Position numbers and translations under genes: made by a program. Of a stretch of DNA of 64,000 nucleotides, positions 8,584 to 17,543 are shown piece by piece. Below the pieces are notes generated by a model. That model ran no database searches, was not told the origin of the DNA, and saw only the letters and a program-made list of their open reading frames with translations. Numbering within the stretch: the stretch's first letter is position 1; each line of letters starts with the position of its first letter. Location: positions 3,038,001 through 3,102,000 of the forward strand of contig NZ_AP024235.1 in NCBI RefSeq assembly GCF_016756315.1, in the 5' to 3' direction. The DNA comes from Alteromonas sp. KC3. GTDB lineage: Bacteria; Pseudomonadota; Gammaproteobacteria; Enterobacterales; Alteromonadaceae.

Positions 8584-8628
8584 TTGTCAAATAACTGACA
8601 TCAAACTGTGTGAAAAGCGTCATATTGG
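8584..8628 (+). promoter_or_regulatory. Pho box and -10 candidate before the OlsF-like gene
   Basis: TTGTCAA (8584-8590), ATAA, CTGACAT (8595-8601), CAAA, CTGTGTG (8606-8612): three heptamers at 11-bp spacing. The first two match CTGTCAT at 11 of 14 positions. TATTGG at 8623 lies 10 bp after the third heptamer; TGCTATTGT at 8631-8639 is an alternative extended -10. The gene may thus be transcribed independently as well as with the upstream one. Confidence 0.6.
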
Positions 8629-8670
8629 CCTGCTATTGTTCGGCAAAATCTAAAGAGATACACAGGCACT

Positions 8671-10389
8671 ATGTTTACTGTAAACGATGTACTGAACAAA
8701 CATTACCCTCAAGTCGCAAATAACCCGATTTTATTCAAGTCGCTGTCATTTGTACTACGTCATCTGTTGCACGAACAAGAAATTACCGAGTTTGGCGAAA
8801 CATACCCTCACTACGAAGATATTGATTTTGTCGAGCAAGTTCTCGAGTATTTCAACATTAGTTATTCGACACGTGATGTAGAAAAAGAGCGGATCCCCAG
8901 TGAAGGACGTGTTGTAATTATTGCCAACCACCCCATTGGGTCTTTAGATGCACTAGCGCTAATCAAACTCGTCAGTGAAGTGAGACATGACTTAAAAGTA
9001 GTCGCCAATCAAATGTTAACGGCGATCGAACCCTTGCACGATATGCTGCTCCCCGTGAACAACATGCAAGGTGGCACGCCTAAACAACATTTATCGGCGA
9101 TTCAATCACACTTAAATGAAGAGGGTGCAATATTAATATTCCCCGCTGGCGAGGTCTCTCGTTTACGTCCACAAGGTGTAAGAGACACTCGCTGGCATAC
9201 GGGCTTTTTGCGTATTGCACGCCAAGCAAAGTCACCTATCTTGCCAGTTTATATTGATGCAAAGAATAGCCCGCTGTTTTATGGTGTGTCGATGGTGTAT
9301 AAACCATTGGCCACTGCCCTACTCGTTAAGGAAATGTTTAAACAGCGTCGCAAACACCTCCCCATGCGCATTGGCGAACTTATACCCTTTGAGTCTTACA
9401 GCCAAACAACTATACCGCTTAAGGAGCAAGTCAAGCTTTTCAAGCGGCACCTTTACCGAATAGGTAGCAATAAAAAAGGTGTGTTTGATACACAAGCGTC
9501 TATCGCAATGCCAGAAGATAGAAAAGAGTTAGCAAGAGCAATACGCCAGTGCGAGCACCTTGGTCAAACCGGCGATGGTAAGTCAATTTACCTTTATCAA
9601 CATAAAAATTGCTCGCCTATTATGCGCGAAATTGGCCGCCTAAGAGAGATTGCCTTTAGAGCCGTAGGTGAAGGTACGAACAAACGTCGCGATATTGACC
9701 AGTACGACTCGCATTACTACCACCTTGTCTTGTGGGACGACTCAGACCTTGAAATAGTGGGCGCTTACCGATTTGGTGATGCAGAACTTTTGACTCAGCC
9801 GGAGCACCCTACTGGGTTATATTCAGCCACGTTATTTGATTACAGTGATAACAATAAAACCTTATTCGCAGAAGGCTTGGAACTAGGCAGAAGCTTTGTG
9901 CAACCACGCTATTGGGGTAAGCGCAGCTTAGACTACCTATGGTTTGGCATTGGTGCATTCTTAAGTCGCTATCCTAAATACCGTTATTTATTCGGTGCGG
10001 TATCCCTTAGCAATGCCTATCCTCAGCCTGCAAAGGATCTCATTGTACAGTTTTATTCAACATACTTTCCCTCAAAGTTTGGAGAAGCCACATGTAAGCG
10101 CCCGTACCAAATAACCCAAGATGCACTGCATTCATTCTCTGGTACCGATTACAAAGCGGAATTCACCCAGCTTAAGCATTTGCTTGCCAATATGGGCGTT
10201 AATGTACCCACTCTGTACAAGCAATACTCTGAAGTTGCCAAAGACGGTGGCGTCGCCTTTTTAGGCTTTAATGTTGACCCAGATTTCAATGACTGTATCG
10301 ATGGCTTAGTAGTTGTCGATATGCTTGCACTTACAGATAAAAAACGTAAGCGCTATCTACAACAGTGTGAATTTAAGGCGTCAGCGTAA
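8671..10389 (+). CDS. olsF: Bifunctional acyltransferase, probable ornithine lipid synthase OlsF
   Basis: 572 residues with two acyltransferase halves. The N-terminal half has the phospholipid-acyltransferase block NHPIGSLD (86-93) and FPAGEVSR near 156-163, as in OlsA O-acyltransferases. The C-terminal half (about 290-520) has the REIAFRAVGEG...DIDQYD...HLVLWD pattern of OlsB-type GNAT N-acyltransferases. This order matches OlsF, which makes phosphorus-free ornithine lipid in some gammaproteobacteria. A Pho-box-like site precedes it and the PlcP-like gene lies 157 bp upstream, which supports a role in replacing phospholipids under phosphate limitation. It converges on dapE. Confidence 0.8.
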   Translation: MFTVNDVLNKHYPQVANNPILFKSLSFVLRHLLHEQEITEFGETYPHYEDIDFVEQVLEYFNISYSTRDVEKERIPSEGRVVIIANHPIGSLDALALIKLVSEVRHDLKVVANQMLTAIEPLHDMLLPVNNMQGGTPKQHLSAIQSHLNEEGAILIFPAGEVSRLRPQGVRDTRWHTGFLRIARQAKSPILPVYIDAKNSPLFYGVSMVYKPLATALLVKEMFKQRRKHLPMRIGELIPFESYSQTTIPLKEQVKLFKRHLYRIGSNKKGVFDTQASIAMPEDRKELARAIRQCEHLGQTGDGKSIYLYQHKNCSPIMREIGRLREIAFRAVGEGTNKRRDIDQYDSHYYHLVLWDDSDLEIVGAYRFGDAELLTQPEHPTGLYSATLFDYSDNNKTLFAEGLELGRSFVQPRYWGKRSLDYLWFGIGAFLSRYPKYRYLFGAVSLSNAYPQPAKDLIVQFYSTYFPSKFGEATCKRPYQITQDALHSFSGTDYKAEFTQLKHLLANMGVNVPTLYKQYSEVAKDGGVAFLGFNVDPDFNDCIDGLVVVDMLALTDKKRKRYLQQCEFKASA

Positions 10390-10442
10390 TATTACGAGTA
10401 CGGCGAGCCGCGATTGACGCACTCGCTATTAGTCTTTGTAGA

Positions 10443-11618
10443 TTACTCACTTTTCCCAATCTGTAGCAAAATATCAGTATAGATATCTTCAAGTGTGACT
10501 AAATCTGACAAATGAATGTGCTCGTTGATTTGGTGGATTGTGGTATTCGGCACACCCACTTCAACGACTTGCGTATTATCGCCCGCAAAGAACCGTCCGT
10601 CTGACGTGCCCCCGGATGTACTAACGACAGGGTATTTACCTGTCGCGCTTTTTATCGCCTTCTCTACACATGAGATTAGACAGTTGCCTTTATCAGTAGG
10701 TTTACTTAAATACGACTCACACGGACGAGAAAAGTTGATTATCGCTGTTGCATCAGCACTGTGGATTAAGCGTATTAAAAGGGTACTAAGACTTTCCTCA
10801 TCAAACTGCCAAGAATACCGAACGTTGAATTCAATTCGAACGCTACTTGGGATAATATTGTCGGTGAAAATTCCCGTATCCATGTGCGTAATTTGAAGTG
10901 TAGTACCAGGAAAATCATCAGTCCCCTCATCGAATGTGTAATTTTTCAATGCTTGTACTATGTCACTTGCCTTGTGGATGGCATTGATTGCCGTCTTTGG
11001 ATAGGCCACGTGGCCTTGCTTTCCGGCTACGGTAACCGTGGCAGACAGTGCCCCTCTTCGCCCTATTTTTATGGTATCGCCTGTGCTTGATGTTGCCGTA
11101 GGCTCGCCAATCAAGCACATATCCAGTGCCACATTTTGCGAATCAAGTGCTTCTTTTATCCATTTGGAACCCCATAGCGCTTCACCTTCTTCGTCACTGG
11201 TAATCAACCACCAGTAAGTCACTTTAGTTGGATCCATACCGCCAATAGCGCGCTCAGTTGCTGCAAGCATAGCGGCTATACCTGTTTTCATATCAGCAGC
11301 TCCTCTACCATAGAGTTTGTTCTGACTGATAACAGGGCTAAAGGGGTGGGACTTCCACTTCTCAAGAGGTCCAGGTGGTACTACGTCGGTATGTCCCGAA
11401 AACGCAAAGTGACAAGGACCTCTCCCCCAACGGGCAATGAGATTTTTGACGCCTTTTACGTTGTGTTTTTCACAGATAAAACCAAGTTTTTCCAGTCTGT
11501 GCATTAAATAGCTCTGACAGCCTGCATCAATAGGCGTAATCGATTCTCGCGCCATTAATACTTCAGCGAAGTGGATACTACGTGTTAGTGGAATTTGAGG
11601 TAAAGACTGAATGGACAT
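10443..11618 (-). CDS. dapE: Succinyl-diaminopimelate desuccinylase
   Basis: 391 residues, M20 metallopeptidase family. It hydrolyses N-succinyl-LL-diaminopimelate in the lysine and peptidoglycan precursor pathway. Zinc ligands and catalytic residues are visible: GHTDVVPPG (His76, Asp78), GRGAADMKTG (Asp109), DEEGEA (Glu143/144), GEPT (Glu172) and a C-terminal TTIHQINEHI. A dimerisation lid domain lies between. The length is slightly above the usual 375-380 because of a longer N-terminus. It stands alone, converging with the OlsF-like gene; there is no obvious terminator in the 53-bp gap. Confidence 0.93.
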   Translation of the reverse strand: MSIQSLPQIPLTRSIHFAEVLMARESITPIDAGCQSYLMHRLEKLGFICEKHNVKGVKNLIARWGRGPCHFAFSGHTDVVPPGPLEKWKSHPFSPVISQNKLYGRGAADMKTGIAAMLAATERAIGGMDPTKVTYWWLITSDEEGEALWGSKWIKEALDSQNVALDMCLIGEPTATSSTGDTIKIGRRGALSATVTVAGKQGHVAYPKTAINAIHKASDIVQALKNYTFDEGTDDFPGTTLQITHMDTGIFTDNIIPSSVRIEFNVRYSWQFDEESLSTLLIRLIHSADATAIINFSRPCESYLSKPTDKGNCLISCVEKAIKSATGKYPVVSTSGGTSDGRFFAGDNTQVVEVGVPNTTIHQINEHIHLSDLVTLEDIYTDILLQIGKSE

Positions 11619-11853
11619 AACACTTAACTTGCCTGTTATACGCTTTAGGCTATTAGATAAGTATAAGGTGACAATGCAATAACACTTTTACTACAAAGCA
11701 ATGACAGTGAGCGTATTGGAAACGAGTTTGATATTAATAATGATGTGGCAATTCAACAGCCTGCTTGCTATAAATAGAATGTCTTAATTTTTGCGGTGCA
11801 CACTGGACTCTGACGATTGGCACGCTTTAGGTATAACGTTTTAAGGTACTGAT

Positions 11854-12024
11854 GTGATAAAGATTATTGTTCTAATTCCGCTCATCCTTTCCCTGTTATG
11901 GTTTGGTTACTTACAACTAAATAAGTACACGCTGGAACAAGGAAAGCAAGGCTTTGTTTACATCATTGTGTTATCCGGTGTTATCGCTGCTTTCTATACA
12001 TTTATGCTATTCGTTACCCATTGA
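11854..12024 (+). CDS. Small membrane protein, 56 residues, unknown function
   Basis: A GTG-started frame with AAGG 7 bases before it. The product begins MIKIIVLIPLILSLLW. It has two hydrophobic segments (about 3-20 and 35-55) separated by a short charged loop (NKYTLEQGKQG), so it is probably a two-pass inner-membrane protein. An ATG at 11852 stops at once, so GTG is the start. I do not recognise it. It lies alone between dapE and ppiD on the opposite strand. Confidence 0.55.
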   Translation: MIKIIVLIPLILSLLWFGYLQLNKYTLEQGKQGFVYIIVLSGVIAAFYTFMLFVTH

Positions 12025-12090
12025 ATTTACTAAGTGTAATTAAAACACGCTGACCGCTTTACAAGAATGCGTTCGGTATTAGTGAGACAC

Positions 12091-12125
12091 AAAAAAGCCC
12101 CTTTCATGAATGGAAGGGGCTTTTT
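12091..12125 (-). terminator. ppiD terminator
   Basis: AAAAAAGCCCCTTTC-ATGAAT-GGAAGGGGCTTTTT hairpin just past the ppiD stop. It has A- and T-runs on both sides, so it may also end the small membrane protein gene on the plus strand. Confidence 0.9.
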
Positions 12126-12150
12126 AGTTAGCGTATGAGTGTGATGTTTA

Positions 12151-14043
12151 CTACAGTGCCGCCGACACTGTTACATCCGCTTTAGCACGCAATGCTTCAA
12201 TATACTGTTGGTATACACGCTGACCTTGCATTTGAGCCAGACGTTGCTTCAAGCTTTCACCCAACTCTGCATCAAGCACTGGTGCGGCATTTACAGCTTC
12301 AAGCTCCACGACTGCAACATCGCCGTTTACCGTAGTCGCTACGTCTACCTTCTTCTCTCCCTCTAGGGCAAGCGAGAATAACGTATCAACAATTGCACGA
12401 GCTAACGTTCCACCGGCTCTTGGTACTGCCTGCGCAGTTTCCCAAGTGACAGACTTAGCCGCCAGTGCATCATCAACACTTTCGCCCGCACGTACTTGTT
12501 GCGCAATGTCAAACGCCCATGCTTCAGCAGCTTCTTTCGCTTTGTCTGCTTTAACAGATGCTTCAATACCCTCGCGAACTTCGTCTAAAGACTGCGTGCG
12601 CTGAGGAAGGTGCTCTGTCACGCGCACAACCACAATATTTTCGTCATCCAGTTCGATAATGTCGCTGTTAAGTCCTTCATCAACTAGCTGTGAAGAGAAG
12701 GCAGCGTCTAATACTGCAGGAGAACTTAGTTCTACCGGTGCGGTATTACGACTAAATAACACAGATTCTTGGACTGGTAAGTCAACAGCATTAGCCACGT
12801 CTTCTAACGTATCTGGAACCTCAAACGCAATTTCTGCCATGGTATTTTGAAGTTCGAAGTACTTCTCCATCGCCGCGTCATATAGTAACGTATCACGAAT
12901 TTCGTCCGCCACTTCGTCAAATGACTTGATTTGCGCTTCTCTTAACTCGGTTAACTTGATGATGTGAAAACCAAACTCTGTTTCAACAACGTCAGAAACA
13001 TCACCGACGTTTTCAAGTCCAAATGCAGCTTCATCAAACGCAGGATCCATCATTTCAGGCGTTATGAAATCAAGGTCACCGCCGTTTTCTGCAGAGAAAG
13101 TATCATCTGAGTTTGCCTCAGCCAACGCGGCGAAGTCCGCACCGTTGTCGAGTTCAGCTTTTAGTGCCTGTGCTTTCTCGCGAGCTGCATCGGCGTCATC
13201 ACCAGCATCAATTAAGATATGTGACACACGGCGCTCTTCTTCTTTGCCATAACTATTGATGTTGTTGTCGTAATATGTGCGAACAGCTTGTTCATCGACA
13301 GACACGCGGTCTTTTAGATCGTCAACGCTAAGCTTCACATACGCCAATTTAACCTGTTCTTCAGTATCAAATGACGCAATATTGTTATTGTAAAACGCTT
13401 CAACATCAGCATCAGTTACTTCAACACTGTCAGCAAACGCTGATGAGCTTACAACAGCGTACTTAGCGTCACGTGTTTGGCGTTGAAGCGCATTTGCCAG
13501 CTCCACTTCGCCATCTAATGAAAATGCTGAGTTAGTAAGCGCCGCTGTTAGCTGATTTTGTGTCATCTGAGTGCGCAAATAGTTGCGGAAGTCAGCTACT
13601 TGGAAACCATTTTGACGCAAAATTGCTTGAAAACGCTCGTTGTCAAATTGCCCACCAAACTGGAATTCTGGCATTTGTACAATGGTTTCACGAATTTGCT
13701 CATCACTTACTCGCAGCCCCATATCCTGAGCCTGTTGCTGAATAAGTTTTTCTGCGATTAGGCGATCTAAGACGTTTCTACGAAAGTCTGCTAGGTACTG
13801 CTCGCTAGAGAAAAGCTGAGCAATGCTTTCACCAAATTGAGACTCCATTTGCGCGCGCTGATTTTGATACGCACGCTCTAGTTCTTGTGCCGAGATTTCT
13901 TCGCCATTCACAGTTGCCACTGCAGTGGTACCAGACGAGGTAAGGTAGCTACCTACACCAGCGAATACGAAACTCAAAACGATAAGCGCAATAATGGCCA
14001 TCGCCCATGGGCCTTGAGAACCTTCTCTGATTCTTTCTAGCAT
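12151..14043 (-). CDS. ppiD: Periplasmic folding chaperone PpiD
   Basis: 630 residues. A short cytoplasmic N-terminus beginning MLERIREGSQGPWAMAIIAL leads into one membrane anchor (about 15-35). A SurA-like N-terminal chaperone region follows, then a parvulin domain at about 265-365 (RRVSHILI, FAALAEANSDD, ENGGDLDF, FGFHIIKL) and a C-terminal region. PpiD sits at the SecYEG exit and helps newly exported proteins fold. Its place next to hupB and lon matches the conserved enterobacterial order. Length is close to the E. coli protein (623). Confidence 0.95.
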   Translation of the reverse strand: MLERIREGSQGPWAMAIIALIVLSFVFAGVGSYLTSSGTTAVATVNGEEISAQELERAYQNQRAQMESQFGESIAQLFSSEQYLADFRRNVLDRLIAEKLIQQQAQDMGLRVSDEQIRETIVQMPEFQFGGQFDNERFQAILRQNGFQVADFRNYLRTQMTQNQLTAALTNSAFSLDGEVELANALQRQTRDAKYAVVSSSAFADSVEVTDADVEAFYNNNIASFDTEEQVKLAYVKLSVDDLKDRVSVDEQAVRTYYDNNINSYGKEEERRVSHILIDAGDDADAAREKAQALKAELDNGADFAALAEANSDDTFSAENGGDLDFITPEMMDPAFDEAAFGLENVGDVSDVVETEFGFHIIKLTELREAQIKSFDEVADEIRDTLLYDAAMEKYFELQNTMAEIAFEVPDTLEDVANAVDLPVQESVLFSRNTAPVELSSPAVLDAAFSSQLVDEGLNSDIIELDDENIVVVRVTEHLPQRTQSLDEVREGIEASVKADKAKEAAEAWAFDIAQQVRAGESVDDALAAKSVTWETAQAVPRAGGTLARAIVDTLFSLALEGEKKVDVATTVNGDVAVVELEAVNAAPVLDAELGESLKQRLAQMQGQRVYQQYIEALRAKADVTVSAAL

Positions 14044-14301
14044 GATTGTTCTTCAACTCCGTTGCTTACTACAGTTATCTCTCGCAGATTATTTTCGTGT
14101 ACGACAGACAAAATAAGCGGTGATTATAACTCAATGCCAGTGAATATAAACGACCTAAACTCACTATTTGTATTCGTTATTGTGGGATTTCTACAACAAA
14201 CAAGAGAATTAGATGTAATGTTCAATGACGAGGTGCTTCAACGTCAGTAGCTAGGCACATTTCAGCTTGTGTCGCGTTATTGCTATCTACTGTTTACAAA
14301 T
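14044..14301. other. Intergenic region upstream of ppiD
   Basis: About 260 bp before the hupB terminator. It must carry the ppiD promoter on the minus strand, but I see no element good enough to name. A plus-strand frame at 14062-14250 has no ribosome site or family resemblance and is not called. Confidence 0.5.
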
Positions 14302-14334
14302 AAAAAAGGCGATGGACTAGCCATCGCCTTTTTC
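14302..14334 (-). terminator. hupB terminator
   Basis: AAAAAAGGCGATGG-ACTAG-CCATCGCCTTTTT hairpin, 15 bp downstream of the hupB stop, with a T-run on the minus strand. Confidence 0.9.
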
Positions 14335-14348
14335 TATAATTTCTTTGC

Positions 14349-14621
14349 TTAGTTACAAGCGTCTTTCAGTGCTTTACCAGCTTTGAAAGAAGGAACTTTC
14401 GCTGCTGAAATCTGAATAGTCTCACCAGTTTGTGGGTTACGGCCACTGCGAGCTGAACGTTCGCGAACTGAGAAAGTACCAAAGCCTACTAGTGCAACTT
14501 GGTCGCCGTCTTTAAGCGCAGCAGTTACTGAGTCAGTGAATGCGTCAAGAGCGCGGCCAGCAGCTGCTTTAGAAATGTCTGCACCAGCAGCGATTTGGTC
14601 GATAAGTTGAGACTTGTTCAC
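14349..14621 (-). CDS. hupB: DNA-binding protein HU-beta
   Basis: 90 residues, the standard HU length, beginning [20 protein letters not shown]. It contains the [21 protein letters not shown] arm region that inserts proline into the minor groove. HU is a nucleoid-compacting, DNA-bending protein. It lies between lon and ppiD in the conserved order. A 25-bp palindrome (14688-14712) and a TATAAT box lie upstream. The lon terminator separates it from lon. Confidence 0.96.
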   Translation of the reverse strand: MNKSQLIDQIAAGADISKAAAGRALDAFTDSVTAALKDGDQVALVGFGTFSVRERSARSGRNPQTGETIQISAAKVPSFKAGKALKDACN

Positions 14622-14644
14622 AATTATGATCCCCTTCGATTGTT

Positions 14645-14650
14645 ATTATA
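14645..14650 (-). promoter_or_regulatory. hupB -10 element
   Basis: TATAAT on the minus strand about 25 bp before the hupB ATG, with AAGGGGA as ribosome site in between. No convincing -35 is present at the right distance, so an activator or another start is possible. Confidence 0.45.
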
Positions 14651-14687
14651 CTGTTTGTCCAAAACGATTTTGCTTGAACGTTATAGC

Positions 14688-14712
14688 AAGCTTGATCGTT
14701 AACATCAAGCTT
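14688..14712. repeat. 25-bp near-perfect palindrome upstream of hupB
   Basis: Arms AAGCTTGA and TCAAGCTT flank a GTTAAC core, so the whole is almost symmetrical. It lies about 40 bp upstream of the hupB -10 element and could bind a dimeric regulator. Confidence 0.6.
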
Positions 14713-14883
14713 CGGTCACAAATAATTAACTTTTTTGTTGAATCGCTGCAATCCCTTTTGTGGCAAGGCTTCAAGCGAATACCACTTAAAGGTAACACAA
14801 CTTTTGTGTGTTGAAAGCCCATTTTTCAAAAAAAACGGTATTTCTTTACTTTAACGAACAATTTTTAAGCAATTATTTCAAAA

Positions 14884-14922
14884 AAATGGCTACACGCCTT
14901 TAAAATTAAGCAATGTAGCCAT
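14884..14922 (-). terminator. lon terminator
   Basis: ATGGCTACA (14886-14894) and TGTAGCCAT (14914-14922) form the stem; on the minus strand a T-run follows. It lies 10 bp after the lon stop. Confidence 0.8.
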
Positions 14923-14931
14923 TGTAACTAG

Positions 14932-17283
14932 TTAGTTTTTCACCACTTGAAAGCTTTCAACCGGCTCTTGCAAAGCAATATCTAATACATCATCAATCCA
15001 CTTAACGGGGTGAATTGATAAATCTTTCTTAACATTATCTGGAATTTCTTCCAAATCGCGCTCGTTATCTTTTGGAATAACAACGGTTTTTATACCACCA
15101 CGATGCGCAGCCAATAGCTTTTCTTTCAAGCCGCCGATAGCTAACACTTCGCCACGAAGCGTAATTTCACCTGTCATCGCAACATCACATTTAACCGGGT
15201 TTCCAGTAAGTGACGAAACCAGTGCTGTGCACATTGCAATACCCGCACTTGGACCATCTTTAGGTGTAGCACCTTCAGGAACGTGAACATGAATATCACG
15301 TTTTTCATAAAAGTCATCGTTTATACGCAGCTTTTCAGCGCGGCTTCTTACTACCGTCATCGCAGCTTTAATCGACTCTTGCATAACGTCACCAAGCGAG
15401 CCTGTAGACGTCATTTTACCTTTACCAGGCACCGATGTGGTTTCAATTGTCAGCAAATCACCGCCTACTTGTGTCCAAGCAAGACCTGTAACTTGACCTA
15501 TTTGATTGTCTTTATCAGCTTTGCCATAGTCGAAACGCTGTACACCCAAATAGTCCTTAAGGTTGTCTTGGGTAACTTCAACTTTGCCTTTACTCTTCTT
15601 AAGCAAAATGTCTTTTACCGCTTTGCGACAAACTTTTGATACTTCGCGCTCGAGGCCACGAACGCCGGCCTCGCGGGTATAGTAGCGAATCATACCGATA
15701 ACTGCTGAATCGGTAATTTCGAGCTCCTTGGATTTCAGGCCATTGCGCTCCATCTGCTTACCAATTAGGTGCTTTTTAGCAATGTTAAGCTTTTCATCTT
15801 CGGTATAACCCGACAAGCGGATGACTTCCATACGATCCAGTAACGGGCCTGGAATGTTCATACTATTAGAGGTTGCCACAAACATGACATCAGATAAGTC
15901 GTAGTCAACTTCTAAATAGTGATCACTAAAGCTGTTGTTCTGTTCAGGGTCAAGTACCTCAAGTAAGGCTGACGCTGGGTCACCGCGCATATCTGAAGAC
16001 ATCTTGTCGATTTCATCTAACAAGAACAGTGGGTTCTTAACGCCCACCTTCGCCATTTTCTGCACTAACTTACCTGGCAGTGAACCAATGTAGGTGCGAC
16101 GGTGACCACGAATTTCCGCTTCATCTCGCACACCGCCAAGCGCCATACGAACATATTTACGACCAGTAGCCTTAGCAATAGATTGCCCCAGCGAGGTTTT
16201 ACCCACTCCCGGTGGCCCCACAAGACACAATATAGGACCTTTAAGCTTTTTAACACGCTGCTGTACTGCGAGGTATTCCAAGATACGCTCTTTAACTTTT
16301 TCGAGGCCGTAATGGTCTTCGTTCAACACACCTTCTGCGCGTGAAAGATCTTTTTTCACTGGCGAGCGCTTATTCCACGGCACATTGGTTAGCCACTCGA
16401 TATAGCTGCGCAATACAGTTGCTTCTGCTGACATAGGCGACATCATTTTAAGCTTTTGTAATTCCGCTTTTGCCTTGTCTTCTGCCTCTTTTGGCATTTT
16501 TGCTTCAGCTATTTTCTTAGAAAGTGCTTCAAATTCATCTGGCGCGTCGTCAAGCTCGCCGAGTTCTTTTTGAATGGCCTTCATTTGCTCATTCAAATAG
16601 TACTCACGCTGACTCTTTTCCATTTGCTTTTTGACGCGGGTACGAATTTTCTTTTCGACCTGCAATAAGTCTATTTCACCTTCCATTAGCGCCATCAAAT
16701 ACTCAAGGCGCTCATTCACCCCTTGCATCTCAAGTACTTTCTGCTTTTCTGTCAGCTTAAGCGGCATATGCGCAGCCATCGTATCAGCAAGGCGTGCAGC
16801 GTCTTCGATACCATTGAGTGACGTAAGCACTTCAGGTGGAATCTTCTTATTAAGCTTTACGTAGCCTTCAAATTGCGACACCGCTGAGCGAATAAGCACT
16901 TCCTGCTCACTCTCGTCGATTGCTTCATCTTCGAGTTTTTCAACATTAGCGACAAAATACGGCTCTGACTGCTGGTAGCCGTCCACTTGACCTCTTACAC
17001 TGCCTTCTACCAACACTTTTACTGTGCCATCTGGCAGTTTTAGTAATTGGAGAATGGTTGCAATAGTACCAACGGTATAAATGTCATCAGCCTCTGGCTC
17101 ATCGACGCCAGCGTCTTTCTGCGCGACTAGAAATATTTGTTTATCGTTTTCCATTGCAGCTTCAAGGCAACGGATTGATTTTTCACGCCCAACAAATAGG
17201 GGTATGACCATATGCGGGTATACCACTACATCCCGCAAGGCAAGCACAGGAATTTCAATGCGATTTTCACGCTCAACTGTCAT
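14932..17283 (-). CDS. lon: ATP-dependent endopeptidase La (Lon)
   Basis: 783 residues. The N-terminal substrate domain starts [18 protein letters not shown]. The AAA+ module has Walker [10 protein letters not shown] near 350 and DEIDKM. The C-terminal serine protease domain has PKDGPSAG with the catalytic Ser near 678 and Lys near 721. Lon degrades misfolded and regulatory proteins. The start at 17283 (ATG, GAGAA five bases upstream) is preferred over a TTG at 17295 because it gives the family N-terminus. A sigma32-type promoter lies at 17319-17343. Confidence 0.97.
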   Translation of the reverse strand: MTVERENRIEIPVLALRDVVVYPHMVIPLFVGREKSIRCLEAAMENDKQIFLVAQKDAGVDEPEADDIYTVGTIATILQLLKLPDGTVKVLVEGSVRGQVDGYQQSEPYFVANVEKLEDEAIDESEQEVLIRSAVSQFEGYVKLNKKIPPEVLTSLNGIEDAARLADTMAAHMPLKLTEKQKVLEMQGVNERLEYLMALMEGEIDLLQVEKKIRTRVKKQMEKSQREYYLNEQMKAIQKELGELDDAPDEFEALSKKIAEAKMPKEAEDKAKAELQKLKMMSPMSAEATVLRSYIEWLTNVPWNKRSPVKKDLSRAEGVLNEDHYGLEKVKERILEYLAVQQRVKKLKGPILCLVGPPGVGKTSLGQSIAKATGRKYVRMALGGVRDEAEIRGHRRTYIGSLPGKLVQKMAKVGVKNPLFLLDEIDKMSSDMRGDPASALLEVLDPEQNNSFSDHYLEVDYDLSDVMFVATSNSMNIPGPLLDRMEVIRLSGYTEDEKLNIAKKHLIGKQMERNGLKSKELEITDSAVIGMIRYYTREAGVRGLEREVSKVCRKAVKDILLKKSKGKVEVTQDNLKDYLGVQRFDYGKADKDNQIGQVTGLAWTQVGGDLLTIETTSVPGKGKMTSTGSLGDVMQESIKAAMTVVRSRAEKLRINDDFYEKRDIHVHVPEGATPKDGPSAGIAMCTALVSSLTGNPVKCDVAMTGEITLRGEVLAIGGLKEKLLAAHRGGIKTVVIPKDNERDLEEIPDNVKKDLSIHPVKWIDDVLDIALQEPVESFQVVKN

Positions 17284-17318
17284 ACTTGTTCTCAATTAGT
17301 TTGAAATGTCATTTTTAT

Positions 17319-17343
17319 ATGGGGATGCAAGAGCAAAGTTCAA
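17319..17343 (-). promoter_or_regulatory. Heat-shock (sigma32) type promoter of lon
   Basis: On the minus strand TTGAAC (17338-17343) is followed 13 bp later by CCCCAT (17319-17324) and then ATA. This matches the sigma32 pattern (cTTGAAa, then CCCCATnT). The distance to the lon ATG is about 35 bp. Confidence 0.75.
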
Positions 17344-17503
17344 TCGAAACTTATTAAAGTGCGTTAATTCCTCAACCTTACCTTCCCTGCTCTACCTATA
17401 ACCATTATCGATTTTTAGCCGTATGGCAACACTTAAGTCAAAAATCTGATAGAAAGAATAGGATACGTTGTACAAGTGAATAAAATTCAAACACATCAGT
17501 GAT

Positions 17504-17537
17504 AAAAGCTACGCAACTGCCGGTTGAGAAGCTTTTT
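17504..17537 (-). terminator. Terminator of the DUF4350-like gene
   Basis: AAGCT-ACG-CAAC-TGCCG-GTTG-AGA-AGCTT with a T-run on the minus strand, right after the stop at 17544. Confidence 0.6.
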
Positions 17538-17543
17538 CATCAA

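Noticed and set aside
14062..14250. 62-residue plus-strand frame upstream of ppiD
   Set aside because: No ribosome binding site or recognisable features, and it begins inside the ppiD leader.
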